Shown here: one piece after another, positions 6,964 to 15,770 of the stretch
How positions within the stretch are numbered: position 1 is the stretch's first letter
Layout of the letters: each line of letters opens with the position of its first letter
Origin: Bacteroidota bacterium
Lineage (GTDB): Bacteria; Bacteroidota; Bacteroidia; Flavobacteriales; Weeksellaceae
NCBI GenBank assembly: GCA_023458535.1
Contig: JAEWYW010000062.1
Coordinates: 62,001 to 126,000, forward strand
DNA length: 64,000 bases
Direction: 5' to 3'
Made by a program: the position numbers and the translations under genes
Notes under the pieces: model-generated
The model's input: the letters and a program-made list of their open reading frames with translations, nothing else
Told to the model about the DNA's origin: nothing
Database searches by the model: none

Positions 6964-9900
6964 ATGAAACAGATTTTAAAATTTGTATTCGTTTTTGTAT
7001 TTTTTGTAGCGGTACAGAGGCTTTCTGCTCAAAATTATTACGAACAACAATGGAAAAAAATTGAAACCAACTCCAAATCGGGAACTGTAAAATCTAATCT
7101 TCCGATTATTCAAGAAATAGAAAAGCAAGCCATGAAGGACAATAACGCCGTAGAGCTTATTAAAGCATTAAAATCTGAGTTTGCCATACTCAACACCACT
7201 CAAAATGATGAAAAAAATAATACGGTTTCTCAGTTTTTTGCCAAGTTACAAAATGCAGAAAGAGAACTAAAAGGGGAGGAGCAGTTATTTTTCAAAACCA
7301 TGTTAAGTTCCTTCTTTATGGATTATTTCAACAGAAATGCGTGGCGAATTAACCAAAGAACCAATATCGACAATGCTGATTTTTCTCAAATAGAAACTTG
7401 GTCTAAACTTGATTTTAAAAATCAGGTTTCTAAAATATATGGCGAGCTGGATCACAGAAAAAACGAAATCGCAAAATTAAGTATTCAAAAATACAAGGCC
7501 GTCTTCAGTAATACACAGGATGCAGAATATTTTCCGTCGGTTTTGGATTGGTATGAAGTGGAAAAAATTCAATTTTTAGAAAATCAGAGTATTTTTACAA
7601 AGAATGAACTTCAAGAAAATTATAAAAAGATCAACGCAATTTATGATGATGTAATTGCTAGAAATTCGGGTAATTCGAAGCTTTATTTTTCGCATCAAAA
7701 GCTTGTTAAAAACTGCAATTATCAACAATGTAAAGATAAACTACAACAATTACAAAATTTATACAATTCATCTATTCAAGGCGATTACAAAGTTTTAATT
7801 GCGGACGACATTATGGATGAATTAATTGCGGATAAAAAAAGTGTTCAGGCTCTTGAATGGTCAAAAAAGGCTAAATCCGATTATCCTTCTTCACCGTTTA
7901 TAAAGAATATTCAGAACAAAGAGAATCAAATCACCAACCCGAGTTTGAGCATAAGCTATGAATCTGAAACGCAAAGCAATTTGCCAATACATATTGTAGC
8001 CAGCCATAAAAATATATCCCAATTTTCACTTGCTATCTATGAAGTAAAGACAGACTTGCAAAACTTTGTGGAATATGCTCAGAATTCAAGTAGAAATTAT
8101 TTCAACAAAATAAAGAAAGAATTAGTTCGTAAAGAAGAATTTAACGTACCAAACAAGCAAGATTACCTGTCTTATAAGACCTCTTTTGAAATTAAACCAT
8201 TAAAAAGTGGCATTTATTTAGTAGAATATAATGTGAAAGATGATTCTCAGGTTAATGATGAAGACAAAACTTTTTATTTCATCGCGACGAACAATAGAAT
8301 TATTTATAAAAATAAAACTGAAAGTCAGTCTGATAAAAACATCCTTCAGCTTGTCAATAATGAAAATGGGAAACCTGTTGCTAACGAAAATATCATTTTT
8401 AATGAATATGTTTCGGGAAAACCTTTGGTGAAAACCTCTGGTAAGACTTCTGGCGATGGTACATTTATAACTCCAAAATCCAGCAACAATGCATATTATC
8501 AGGTTTATTTGGTTGAACAACCTAAAACTAATGATTTTGCGCTAATTTCTGCCTACGGAAACCGTGGTTATGAAAGCTACAACCCCAATAAAGAAAAACA
8601 AACTTTAGCACAAATTTTTATTGATAGAGGTATTTACAGACCTGGACAAACCGTTTATTTTAAGGTAATTAACACCAAATTAAATGCCGACAAGGAAAGC
8701 GTTATTGCAGGTTTAAAGCAAAAGATAACATTATTTGATACCAATGGGCAGGAAGTTTCGTCGCAAAATTTTACAACCAACGATTTTGGTTCTTACCATG
8801 GTAGTTTTAGATTGCCTAAAGGCGTATTGAATGGAGATTTCCGATTGAGTATTGATGATGATAAGGCAGCTAAGTATTTCAATGTTGAAGAATACAAGCG
8901 TCCAAAATTTGAAGTGACTTTTGAACCCGTAAAAGACGAATACAAATACGGACATACCATCCAGTTAAAAGGAAAAGCTGTTACTTTTTCAGGAATTCCT
9001 TTGAGCAATTCGACGGTACATTACGAAATTAAAAAAGAGAATATTCGTTGGAGATATTTCTCTTGGTATCCGCGAGGAAATAGCAATGAAAATTCAATTT
9101 TGGGAGAAGCAAAAACCAATGAAAAAGGAGAATTTACCATTCAATTGGATCTGAAAAAAGATGAAAAAATAGAAGGTGTTCAGATTGATAATTACGCCAT
9201 CAATGCATCGGTTACGGATATTAACGGCGAAACACAAACCGCAAATACCAATTTAAAAGTTGCATCGGTTTCTCATTACATCAAAGCGGAAGAAATTAAG
9301 AACAAGTTCACTGATGAAAATGTTTCATTAAAAGTAGAAACTAAAAATTACAATGATCAGGATGTTAAAAAATCTTATCAGGTAAAATTATCGAAGTTGG
9401 AAAGTCCGAATCGTATTTTCAGAAGTAATTTTATTACCCAAATTCAGGATTTACCACAATTATCGAAAGAGGATTTTGTGAGAAAATTTCCACACGACTT
9501 GTTTGATAAAAACGACTTACAAAAAAATTGGAAATCCAGTGTAGTTATAGATAAAAACCAACAACCAATAACTCATTTAGATTTAGGAAAATTGGAAGCA
9601 GGAGATTACGAACTTGAATTGTATAATATTGAAGGTAAAGACAGTATAAAAAGTGTTCAATACTTCAGTATTTGGGACAAAAACCGTCTGAAAGAAAATC
9701 AAAAGCCATTTCTTGAAGTTGTAGCGCCAAAAACTGAAGTGGAAAGAGGTTCTAAAGCTAAGATGTATGTGTATTCTGCCATTCCAGATGCGCTCCTGAA
9801 TATTTTCTATCAAAATGGTGACGGAAAAACCATTTCGGAAACAAGATCTTTGAAAAACGGAGTTTTAGAATATGAAACCGTGATTCCTAATGATAAAAAG

Positions 9901-12843
9901 ATCACGCAATTAATGTTACAATTTCAGTTGATCGCATTTAATGATGTTCAAACCCAAACGGTAAACTTAGAAATTAAAGATGCTGAAAAACCACTAACGA
10001 TAGAAACTGTCACTTTCAGAGACAAACTTCAACCGAACACCAAAGAAAAATGGAGCGTGAAGATTGTTGGTAATGAAAAAGAAAAAATAAATGCCGAAGT
10101 TCTCGCCAATATGTACGATATGTCTTTGGATCAGTTTGCAGGAAATAGTTTTGATTGGCAAAAAATTTATGCACCATTTTATCAGTTTTCATACTACGAT
10201 GAAAGAAATGATCTAAGGCAAATTTATTATCAAAAGAGAATCAAATACTTAACTGGTAAAAATATAAATGTTTTGGATTTTAATTGGCTAAATGACACTA
10301 ATATAAACATTAGAATCAGAGGTTTAAATAGAGTCACTCCACAATCTGCACCTGCTGTAGCAGTTGCGGAAGCAACGCAAGATGAGATTGCACTTAATTA
10401 TAGCAAAGGTCAAACTCCCGCGTATGCCGCCGCAAAAATTGCAATCGAAGCCGATGCTTCCAACAAAACTCTAAGTGGTGATTCTGCTGGAAATACGGAA
10501 AACATCCCCGTTCGTCAAAACCTTAACGAAACCGCATTTTTCTATCCAGATTTAAAAACCGACGCCGAAGGAAATGTGAGTTTTGAATTTACTTCACCAG
10601 AAGCTCTAACAAAATGGAAGTTATTGTTCCTTGCGCATACCAAAGATGCACGAGCAGCCACCTTACAAAAAGAGGTGGTTACTCAAAAAGACTTTTCGGT
10701 AACGCCCAATTATCCTAGATTTTTACGTGAAGGTGACGAATTGAGTCTTCAAACAAAAATCTCTAACCTTACCGATAAAAAACTTTCTGGTTCGGCTCAA
10801 TTGCAGATTTTGGACGCCTTTACCAATCAAGATATCACAGATAAGTTCGGTTTGAGCAATATTACTCAAGTTGCAGGTTATAATTGGCAACAAGCATTTA
10901 CGGTGGACGCCAACGGAAGTTCCGTAACCAACTGGATGATTAAAGCACCGAAAAATGTGTCGTCCATTATTATTAAAGTGGTGGCAAAAGCGGGTGCGTT
11001 CTCCGATGGTGAACAACAGGCAATCGCAGTTTTACCGAATAGAATGTTGGTGACAGATGCTGTCCCTGTATTTGTGAAAGAAGGTGAAACCAAAACTTTT
11101 GTGATAGAGAATCTCAAAAACAGTACTTCTACAACTATTGATAATGTTTCGAATACGTTGGAGCTAACTACGAACCCTATTTGGGAGGTTTTATTCGCGC
11201 TTCCAAGCTTGAAAAATGATCAGAATACTTCTGCAGATGTGGTTTTCAATAAATGGTTTGCAGATGTGTTGGCATCTGAAGTTTTTAAAGCCAATCCACG
11301 AATGAAAGCCGTGTTTGAGGAATATCAAAACAAAGGTTTGTTGAACTCTAATTTGGAGAAAAATCAAGAATTGAAACAACTTTTATTAGAAGAAACACCA
11401 TGGGTTTTACAAAGTAAAAATGAGGAAGAACAAATGCAGAAAATTGCACTTCTTTTTGATGCCAATACGATGAGAAATTCAATCAAAACAGATTGGGAAG
11501 CTTTTGCAAAACTTCAAAATCCAGATGGTGGATTTTCTTGGCAGGCAGGTTATCCGAGTTCGTATTATGTTTCTTTGTACTTGCTGAAAAATTTAGGAAA
11601 ATTAAATGCGTGGTTAAAAAACAATGTAAAAGATTACCAAACTACAGATCAAAAGACAATAGTTTCTAAATTGGTTCAGTATGTTGATAAAGAAATGGAA
11701 AGATATTACACCAAACCAAAAGATGTGCTTTGGTCTAATTTCAATTTGGATTATTTGGATACCCGAAATTATTGGGAAAAAGAATATCCTCTAAAAGCGA
11801 AAGGAAATGCTTTGAAAACAGCGGTAAAGCAAGATGCTAAAAATGCGAAGTTTACCGATTTTTCATTCTTTGGTCTGCATAGAGTTGCTATTTTGTTCAG
11901 TGATTATGGTTTAAAGGAAACTTCTGATAAATTCATGAAATATCTGAAGGAAACTTCTGTTGAAAGCAATAATCAGGGTGTCTACTGGAAGCAGAATTTG
12001 AATGATTGGGGTTGGTTTAATTCTAAAATTGTGAATCACGCAGGTGCTATGGAAGCTTGGAATAAATTAAAACCTCAGGATGAAAAATTTATTGAAGAAA
12101 TGAAGATCTGGCTGATTACTCAAAAGGAAGTCAATTCTTGGGGAACTTCAAGAGGCACAGCAGAGGTTATATTTACCATTTTAAATTCTGGAAAATCATG
12201 GACAAGTCCTGAAAGCGATAAAGCAACCATTATTTGGGGCGGAAAAGAATTAAAACCTCAAACCGAAGCAACTGGTTATGTGAAATCAACCATTATTTCT
12301 GATGTTGTTGATAAAAACTTAGGCAGTGTGACTGTTACCAAGCCTGGAGCTGGTGTTGTGCAGGGTGGTTTATTCTGGCAGTATTATGAAGAGTTGGATA
12401 AAATAAAATCTTCCGAAACCTACCTGTCCATCACTAAAGAACTATACAAAAAAGTGAAAACTGAAAATGGCGAGCAACTGCAGAAAATAAGTACCGAAAC
12501 ACCATTAAAAGTAGGCGATAAAGTGACGGTTAGAATGATCTTAAATACCGATCGTACAATGGAATTTATTCACATTAAAGATATGCGGGCTGCAGGTTTT
12601 GAACCTTTGAATGTAATTTCTGGTTACCAGTGGAAAAATAATTTAGGATATTATCAGTCCACGAAAGATGCATCAACTAATTTTTATATTCAATACATGC
12701 CGAAAGGACAATATGTTTTTGAATATGATGTAATTGCCAATGCATCGGGTAAATTCTCCAATGGAATTACCACCCTTCAAAATTACTATGCACCACAAAT
12801 GAACGCCCATACAAAAGGCAGCAATGTGGTGATTAAAGAATAA
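6964..12843 (+). CDS. Large alpha-2-macroglobulin family protein without thioester motif
   Basis: 1959 aa with an N-terminal signal peptide (residues 1-22). Residues 30-330 are helical. MG-type beta domains follow, including the MG2-like GIYRPGQTVYFKV near residue 555. The A2M core is at about 1185-1230 (ETAFFYPDLKTDAEGN, TKWKLLFLAHTKD), and helical repeats typical of the thioester domain run from about 1400 to 1750 (NPDGGFSWQAGYPSSYY). Where thioester members carry PYGCxEQ, this protein reads LKNDQNTSADVVFNKW, so the covalent trap is absent. Family role: periplasmic protease inhibitor or envelope defence. The gene stands alone and ends in a terminator. Confidence 0.88.
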   Translation: MKQILKFVFVFVFFVAVQRLSAQNYYEQQWKKIETNSKSGTVKSNLPIIQEIEKQAMKDNNAVELIKALKSEFAILNTTQNDEKNNTVSQFFAKLQNAERELKGEEQLFFKTMLSSFFMDYFNRNAWRINQRTNIDNADFSQIETWSKLDFKNQVSKIYGELDHRKNEIAKLSIQKYKAVFSNTQDAEYFPSVLDWYEVEKIQFLENQSIFTKNELQENYKKINAIYDDVIARNSGNSKLYFSHQKLVKNCNYQQCKDKLQQLQNLYNSSIQGDYKVLIADDIMDELIADKKSVQALEWSKKAKSDYPSSPFIKNIQNKENQITNPSLSISYESETQSNLPIHIVASHKNISQFSLAIYEVKTDLQNFVEYAQNSSRNYFNKIKKELVRKEEFNVPNKQDYLSYKTSFEIKPLKSGIYLVEYNVKDDSQVNDEDKTFYFIATNNRIIYKNKTESQSDKNILQLVNNENGKPVANENIIFNEYVSGKPLVKTSGKTSGDGTFITPKSSNNAYYQVYLVEQPKTNDFALISAYGNRGYESYNPNKEKQTLAQIFIDRGIYRPGQTVYFKVINTKLNADKESVIAGLKQKITLFDTNGQEVSSQNFTTNDFGSYHGSFRLPKGVLNGDFRLSIDDDKAAKYFNVEEYKRPKFEVTFEPVKDEYKYGHTIQLKGKAVTFSGIPLSNSTVHYEIKKENIRWRYFSWYPRGNSNENSILGEAKTNEKGEFTIQLDLKKDEKIEGVQIDNYAINASVTDINGETQTANTNLKVASVSHYIKAEEIKNKFTDENVSLKVETKNYNDQDVKKSYQVKLSKLESPNRIFRSNFITQIQDLPQLSKEDFVRKFPHDLFDKNDLQKNWKSSVVIDKNQQPITHLDLGKLEAGDYELELYNIEGKDSIKSVQYFSIWDKNRLKENQKPFLEVVAPKTEVERGSKAKMYVYSAIPDALLNIFYQNGDGKTISETRSLKNGVLEYETVIPNDKKITQLMLQFQLIAFNDVQTQTVNLEIKDAEKPLTIETVTFRDKLQPNTKEKWSVKIVGNEKEKINAEVLANMYDMSLDQFAGNSFDWQKIYAPFYQFSYYDERNDLRQIYYQKRIKYLTGKNINVLDFNWLNDTNINIRIRGLNRVTPQSAPAVAVAEATQDEIALNYSKGQTPAYAAAKIAIEADASNKTLSGDSAGNTENIPVRQNLNETAFFYPDLKTDAEGNVSFEFTSPEALTKWKLLFLAHTKDARAATLQKEVVTQKDFSVTPNYPRFLREGDELSLQTKISNLTDKKLSGSAQLQILDAFTNQDITDKFGLSNITQVAGYNWQQAFTVDANGSSVTNWMIKAPKNVSSIIIKVVAKAGAFSDGEQQAIAVLPNRMLVTDAVPVFVKEGETKTFVIENLKNSTSTTIDNVSNTLELTTNPIWEVLFALPSLKNDQNTSADVVFNKWFADVLASEVFKANPRMKAVFEEYQNKGLLNSNLEKNQELKQLLLEETPWVLQSKNEEEQMQKIALLFDANTMRNSIKTDWEAFAKLQNPDGGFSWQAGYPSSYYVSLYLLKNLGKLNAWLKNNVKDYQTTDQKTIVSKLVQYVDKEMERYYTKPKDVLWSNFNLDYLDTRNYWEKEYPLKAKGNALKTAVKQDAKNAKFTDFSFFGLHRVAILFSDYGLKETSDKFMKYLKETSVESNNQGVYWKQNLNDWGWFNSKIVNHAGAMEAWNKLKPQDEKFIEEMKIWLITQKEVNSWGTSRGTAEVIFTILNSGKSWTSPESDKATIIWGGKELKPQTEATGYVKSTIISDVVDKNLGSVTVTKPGAGVVQGGLFWQYYEELDKIKSSETYLSITKELYKKVKTENGEQLQKISTETPLKVGDKVTVRMILNTDRTMEFIHIKDMRAAGFEPLNVISGYQWKNNLGYYQSTKDASTNFYIQYMPKGQYVFEYDVIANASGKFSNGITTLQNYYAPQMNAHTKGSNVVIKE

Positions 12844-12848
12844 TTAAA

Positions 12849-12885
12849 AAAGAGGTTATTTTAAAAATAGCCTCTTTATTTTTTC
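12849..12885 (+). terminator. Terminator after the macroglobulin gene
   Basis: 13-bp stem (AAAGAGGTTATTT with AAATAGCCTCTTT, one G-T pair) and a 3-nt loop, followed by a T-rich tract, 5 nt after the stop codon. Confidence 0.8.
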
Positions 12886-12926
12886 ATTACAAATGCCAAC
12901 TCAATCAAAATTTCAATCCAAATCAA

Positions 12927-12934
12927 TATCTTTG
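12927..12934 (+). promoter_or_regulatory. Possible -7 box of lptB
   Basis: TATCTTTG matches TAnnTTTG and ends 4 nt before the lptB start codon, implying a very short or absent leader. Confidence 0.45.
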
Positions 12935-12938
12935 CTCT

Positions 12939-14003
12939 ATGATTTTACGAGGAGAAAATTTAATTAAAGAATACGGACCAAAGAAGGTGGTGAAAGGCGT
13001 TTCTGTGCAGGTTCAGCAAGGTGAGATCGTGGGATTGCTTGGTCCCAATGGAGCTGGGAAAACAACATCATTCTACATGATTGTGGGTTTGGTGAAGCCT
13101 ACTTCTGGTAAAATTTTCCTCGACAAGCAGGAGATTACAAGCGATGCCATGTACCGCAGAGCTCAGAAAGGTATCGGGTATCTGGCGCAGGAAGCTTCTG
13201 TTTTCAGAAAACTATCTGTGGAGGATAATATTCTTGGCGTATTACAACTTACCAATCTTTCTAAAAAAGAACAGCAAAGGAAGTGTGATGAGCTTATTGA
13301 AGAGTTTTCTTTAGAACATGTTCGTAAAAATCGTGGTGATTTGCTTTCAGGAGGGGAGAGACGTAGAACGGAAATTGCAAGATGTCTCGCTACCAGTCCC
13401 AACTTTATTCTTCTTGATGAACCTTTTGCAGGTGTTGACCCTATCGCTGTGGAAGATATTCAAAAGATTGTAAGAAGTTTGGTGGATAAAAATATTGGTA
13501 TTTTGATTACCGACCACAATGTTCAGCAGACTTTAGCCATCACCAACAAAACTTATATCATGTTTGAAGGGAAAATCCTCAAGGAAGGACTTCCCGAGGA
13601 CTTGGCAAACGATCCTATGGTTCGTGAAGCATATTTAGGTGAAAACTTTGTCTATCAAAAAATTGAGGATAAACCTAAATCTAAACATTGGGTTTATAAT
13701 ATTTACGCTGGAGATTTTGATTCGAAAAATGAATTCCAAGCCTATTCAGATGAGTTGTTTGCTAATAAGACCGATTTAAAGTTGCTCTATGGTTTCGAAG
13801 ACATCAGTTTTGCATCGTTGGCGAATTCAGAAATAGAATATATTTTCTCGAATCTTGTCGATAAAAATGCACATAATTCATTCGTGCTGCAAAAAGTTGA
13901 ATTACGTCCTAACCGCAGTCTGGATGCGATAAAAAATGAAGCCGCACAGCTGTCAAGTCAGAGATTAAAATATCTGACATCCTTTGATACAAAAGCCATC
14001 TAA
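12939..14003 (+). CDS. lptB: LPS export ABC ATPase LptB with a C-terminal extension
   Basis: ATPase of the LptBFG complex that extracts lipopolysaccharide from the inner membrane. Walker A GPNGAGKTT is near residue 36, the signature LLSGGERRR near 137, Walker B FILLDEPFAGVDP near 157, and the switch His in ITDHNVQ near 190, all intact. The family domain ends by about residue 245 (EAYLGENF). A further 105 residues follow that are absent from the usual ~240-aa LptB and have no recognised motif. The following regulator begins 1 nt after its stop. Confidence 0.88.
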   Translation: MILRGENLIKEYGPKKVVKGVSVQVQQGEIVGLLGPNGAGKTTSFYMIVGLVKPTSGKIFLDKQEITSDAMYRRAQKGIGYLAQEASVFRKLSVEDNILGVLQLTNLSKKEQQRKCDELIEEFSLEHVRKNRGDLLSGGERRRTEIARCLATSPNFILLDEPFAGVDPIAVEDIQKIVRSLVDKNIGILITDHNVQQTLAITNKTYIMFEGKILKEGLPEDLANDPMVREAYLGENFVYQKIEDKPKSKHWVYNIYAGDFDSKNEFQAYSDELFANKTDLKLLYGFEDISFASLANSEIEYIFSNLVDKNAHNSFVLQKVELRPNRSLDAIKNEAAQLSSQRLKYLTSFDTKAI

Positions 14004-14004
14004 A

Positions 14005-14628
14005 ATGGAAAGTCCAGAATTAAAGCAAGAATTTCAATCAACACCAGAACTTCTTGAAAAACTGTACAAATACAGCGTGATTAAGGAATATGAAGCTGGA
14101 GATATTATTGTGGGTGAAAATTCGCAAATAAAATCCATACCGATTGTTACCAAAGGTGCCATGAAAGTAGTGCGCACTGAGGAAGATGGTCGCGAAATCC
14201 TTTTGTATTACATTAAAGCGGGCGAATCTTGCATCATGTCTTTTTTGGGAGGTTTGCACAACGAGACCAGTAAGGTAAAAGCTGAAATTGAGGAGGATGC
14301 AGAAATTTTGTTTCTTCCTGTTACCAAAGTTTCAGAATTTATCAAGGAGCATCCTGAATGGCTTGATTATATTTTTAAACTCTATCACAAGAGATTTGAA
14401 GAGCTGTTGGGAATTATCAACGAAATAGCATTCAAAAAAGTGGATGAACGCTTACTCAACCTTCTAGAAAAGAAAGCAGAACTCACACAATCCAACACTT
14501 TACACGTTACGCACGAACAACTGGCCAATGAGCTCGGAACCGCTCGTGTTGTGGTGTCGCGACTGCTAAAACAGCTCGAAGAAAACGGAGAAGTTCAACT
14601 CGGCCGAAACAAAATTATATTACAATAG
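14005..14628 (+). CDS. Crp/Fnr family transcription regulator
   Basis: 207 aa from ATG 14005. The frame also has an upstream ATG inside lptB, but the start just after the lptB stop gives a normal N-terminus. A cyclic-nucleotide-type beta barrel (residues 25-120) is followed by a winged helix with HEQLANELGTARVVVSRLL as recognition region. FNR-type iron-sulfur cysteines are absent; there is one cysteine, in AGESCIMS. It precedes the sulfur genes, and two Crp/Fnr-type palindromes lie upstream of the next two transcription units, so it probably controls them. The effector is unknown; a redox or persulfide signal sensed by the lone Cys is speculation. Confidence 0.88.
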   Translation: MESPELKQEFQSTPELLEKLYKYSVIKEYEAGDIIVGENSQIKSIPIVTKGAMKVVRTEEDGREILLYYIKAGESCIMSFLGGLHNETSKVKAEIEEDAEILFLPVTKVSEFIKEHPEWLDYIFKLYHKRFEELLGIINEIAFKKVDERLLNLLEKKAELTQSNTLHVTHEQLANELGTARVVVSRLLKQLEENGEVQLGRNKIILQ

Positions 14629-14680
14629 TCTAGGAACCACCAAATCAGTTAATTCCGTCATTATTTTCTGTAGAAGAGCT

Positions 14681-14698
14681 ATGTAACAAAAGTAGCTG
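14681..14698 (+). promoter_or_regulatory. Crp/Fnr-type operator of tauE
   Basis: ATGTAAC-AAAA-GTAGCTG is an imperfect inverted repeat with 4-nt spacer. Its centre (14689.5) is 29.5 nt before the -7 box TACCTTTG (14719-14726). That is about -42 from the expected transcription start, the class II activator position. The same site at the same spacing precedes the persulfide dioxygenase gene. Confidence 0.6.
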
Positions 14699-14718
14699 TA
14701 CAGGTTTTTCAGCTGCAA

Positions 14719-14726
14719 TACCTTTG
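14719..14726 (+). promoter_or_regulatory. -7 box of tauE
   Basis: TACCTTTG matches TAnnTTTG and ends 17 nt before the tauE start codon, downstream of the Crp/Fnr-type palindrome. Confidence 0.6.
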
Positions 14727-14743
14727 TATCATCACTTATAGAT

Positions 14744-15535
14744 ATGGAGTTAGCAGGTTTTTTAGCATCAATTTTTATTGGCATTTCCTTAGGATTAATT
14801 GGCGGAGGCGGCAGTATTTTAACCGTACCCGTTTTGGTGTATTTGTTCCAAGTGGATGTGGTTTTGGCCACAACTTACTCTCTGTTTGTGGTCGGTGCTA
14901 CGAGTTTAGTAGGTTCTGCACGTTATTTCAAAAATGATTTAATCGATATAAAAACAGTCATCAACTTCGGATTGCCATCAATTGTGGGCGTTTATCTGTC
15001 ACGACAATTTATTCTTCCTGAAATTCCAGATATTGTACTCCAAATAGGAAGTATAGAAATCACCAAAAACACTTTTTTGATGTTGGTTTTTGCGGTTTTA
15101 ATGGTTGTAGCTGCTTTTAAAATGATTAAAAAAGACCATCGTTTATCGGTTATAAGTCCTCAGAAATACAATTATTCTCTTGTCATATTTCAAGGTTTTT
15201 TGGTGGGAATTATTACAGGATTCGTAGGTGCAGGAGGCGGATTTCTTATTATTCCAGCTTTGGTTGGTTTACTAAAAACACCTATGAAAAAAGCCATTGG
15301 TACATCATTGTTAATTATTGCTATTAATTCGGCTTTTGGATTTTTGACGTCCTATCAACACTTTGGAGAAATTAACTGGATATTTTTAATCAGTATTTCA
15401 GCATTAGCAATTTTCGGGATACTGATAGGATCTCATTTGTCTAAAAACATCGATGGTAAAAAACTTAAACCCGCTTTTGGATGGTTTGTAGTCGTGATGG
15501 GTGTTTTTGTAATTTTAAAGGAAATGCTTTTGTAA
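14744..15535 (+). CDS. TauE/SafE family sulfite or sulfur-compound exporter
   Basis: 263-aa inner-membrane protein with about eight helices in two repeated halves. Each half opens with the family's glycine-rich signature: GLIGGGGSILTVPVLVY (residues 19-35) and GFVGAGGGFLIIPALVG (about 160-177). TauE/SafE proteins export sulfite, sulfoacetate or related anions. Position between a Crp/Fnr regulator and a persulfide dioxygenase supports export of sulfite made when persulfide is oxidised. Confidence 0.88.
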   Translation: MELAGFLASIFIGISLGLIGGGGSILTVPVLVYLFQVDVVLATTYSLFVVGATSLVGSARYFKNDLIDIKTVINFGLPSIVGVYLSRQFILPEIPDIVLQIGSIEITKNTFLMLVFAVLMVVAAFKMIKKDHRLSVISPQKYNYSLVIFQGFLVGIITGFVGAGGGFLIIPALVGLLKTPMKKAIGTSLLIIAINSAFGFLTSYQHFGEINWIFLISISALAIFGILIGSHLSKNIDGKKLKPAFGWFVVVMGVFVILKEMLL

Positions 15536-15536
15536 T

Positions 15537-15618
15537 GAATTATGAATTATGAATTATGAATTATGAATTATGAATTATGAATTATGAATTATGAATTATG
15601 AATTATGAATTATGAATT
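15537..15618. repeat. Heptanucleotide tandem array, GAATTAT x 11.7
   Basis: Eleven perfect copies of GAATTAT (15537-15613) plus a partial copy (GAATT), beginning 1 nt after the tauE stop codon. A 7-bp unit cannot keep a reading frame and is prone to slippage. It separates tauE from the promoter of the next gene. Confidence 0.97.
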
Positions 15619-15638
15619 TTAAGAATTAAACAACATGC

Positions 15639-15676
15639 CGTCACTTCGAGTAGCAAAGCGTATCGAGAAGTCTCAC
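15639..15676. repeat. Dispersed intergenic palindrome, CACTTCGA...TCGAGAAGT type
   Basis: GTCACTTCGAG ... TATCGAGAAGTCTCAC forms an imperfect inverted repeat between the GAATTAT array and the next promoter. It is recognised as a short repeat widespread between genes in Bacteroidetes. Confidence 0.5.
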
Positions 15677-15705
15677 TTACTTAAAGCTCAAACTTAAAAC
15701 GCTCT

Positions 15706-15723
15706 ATGTAACAAAAGTGACTG
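15706..15723 (+). promoter_or_regulatory. Crp/Fnr-type operator of the persulfide dioxygenase gene
   Basis: ATGTAAC-AAAA-GTGACTG, near-palindromic (GTAAC against GTGAC, one mismatch to GTTAC). With the preceding CT it shares 14 consecutive bases with the tauE site. Its centre lies 29.5 nt before CAACTTTG (15744-15751), exactly the spacing seen at tauE. Confidence 0.65.
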
Positions 15724-15770
15724 TGCACCACCTTAATTATTCACAACTTTGTACAACTCAATTATAGAAT

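Noticed and set aside
8218..11379. Several open frames on the minus strand inside the macroglobulin gene
   Set aside because: They overlap a continuous 1959-codon gene and have no signal, motif or family pattern; they are antisense shadows.
13984..14004. Upstream ATG as start of the Crp/Fnr gene
   Set aside because: It adds seven residues from inside lptB; the ATG 1 nt after the lptB stop gives the normal domain.
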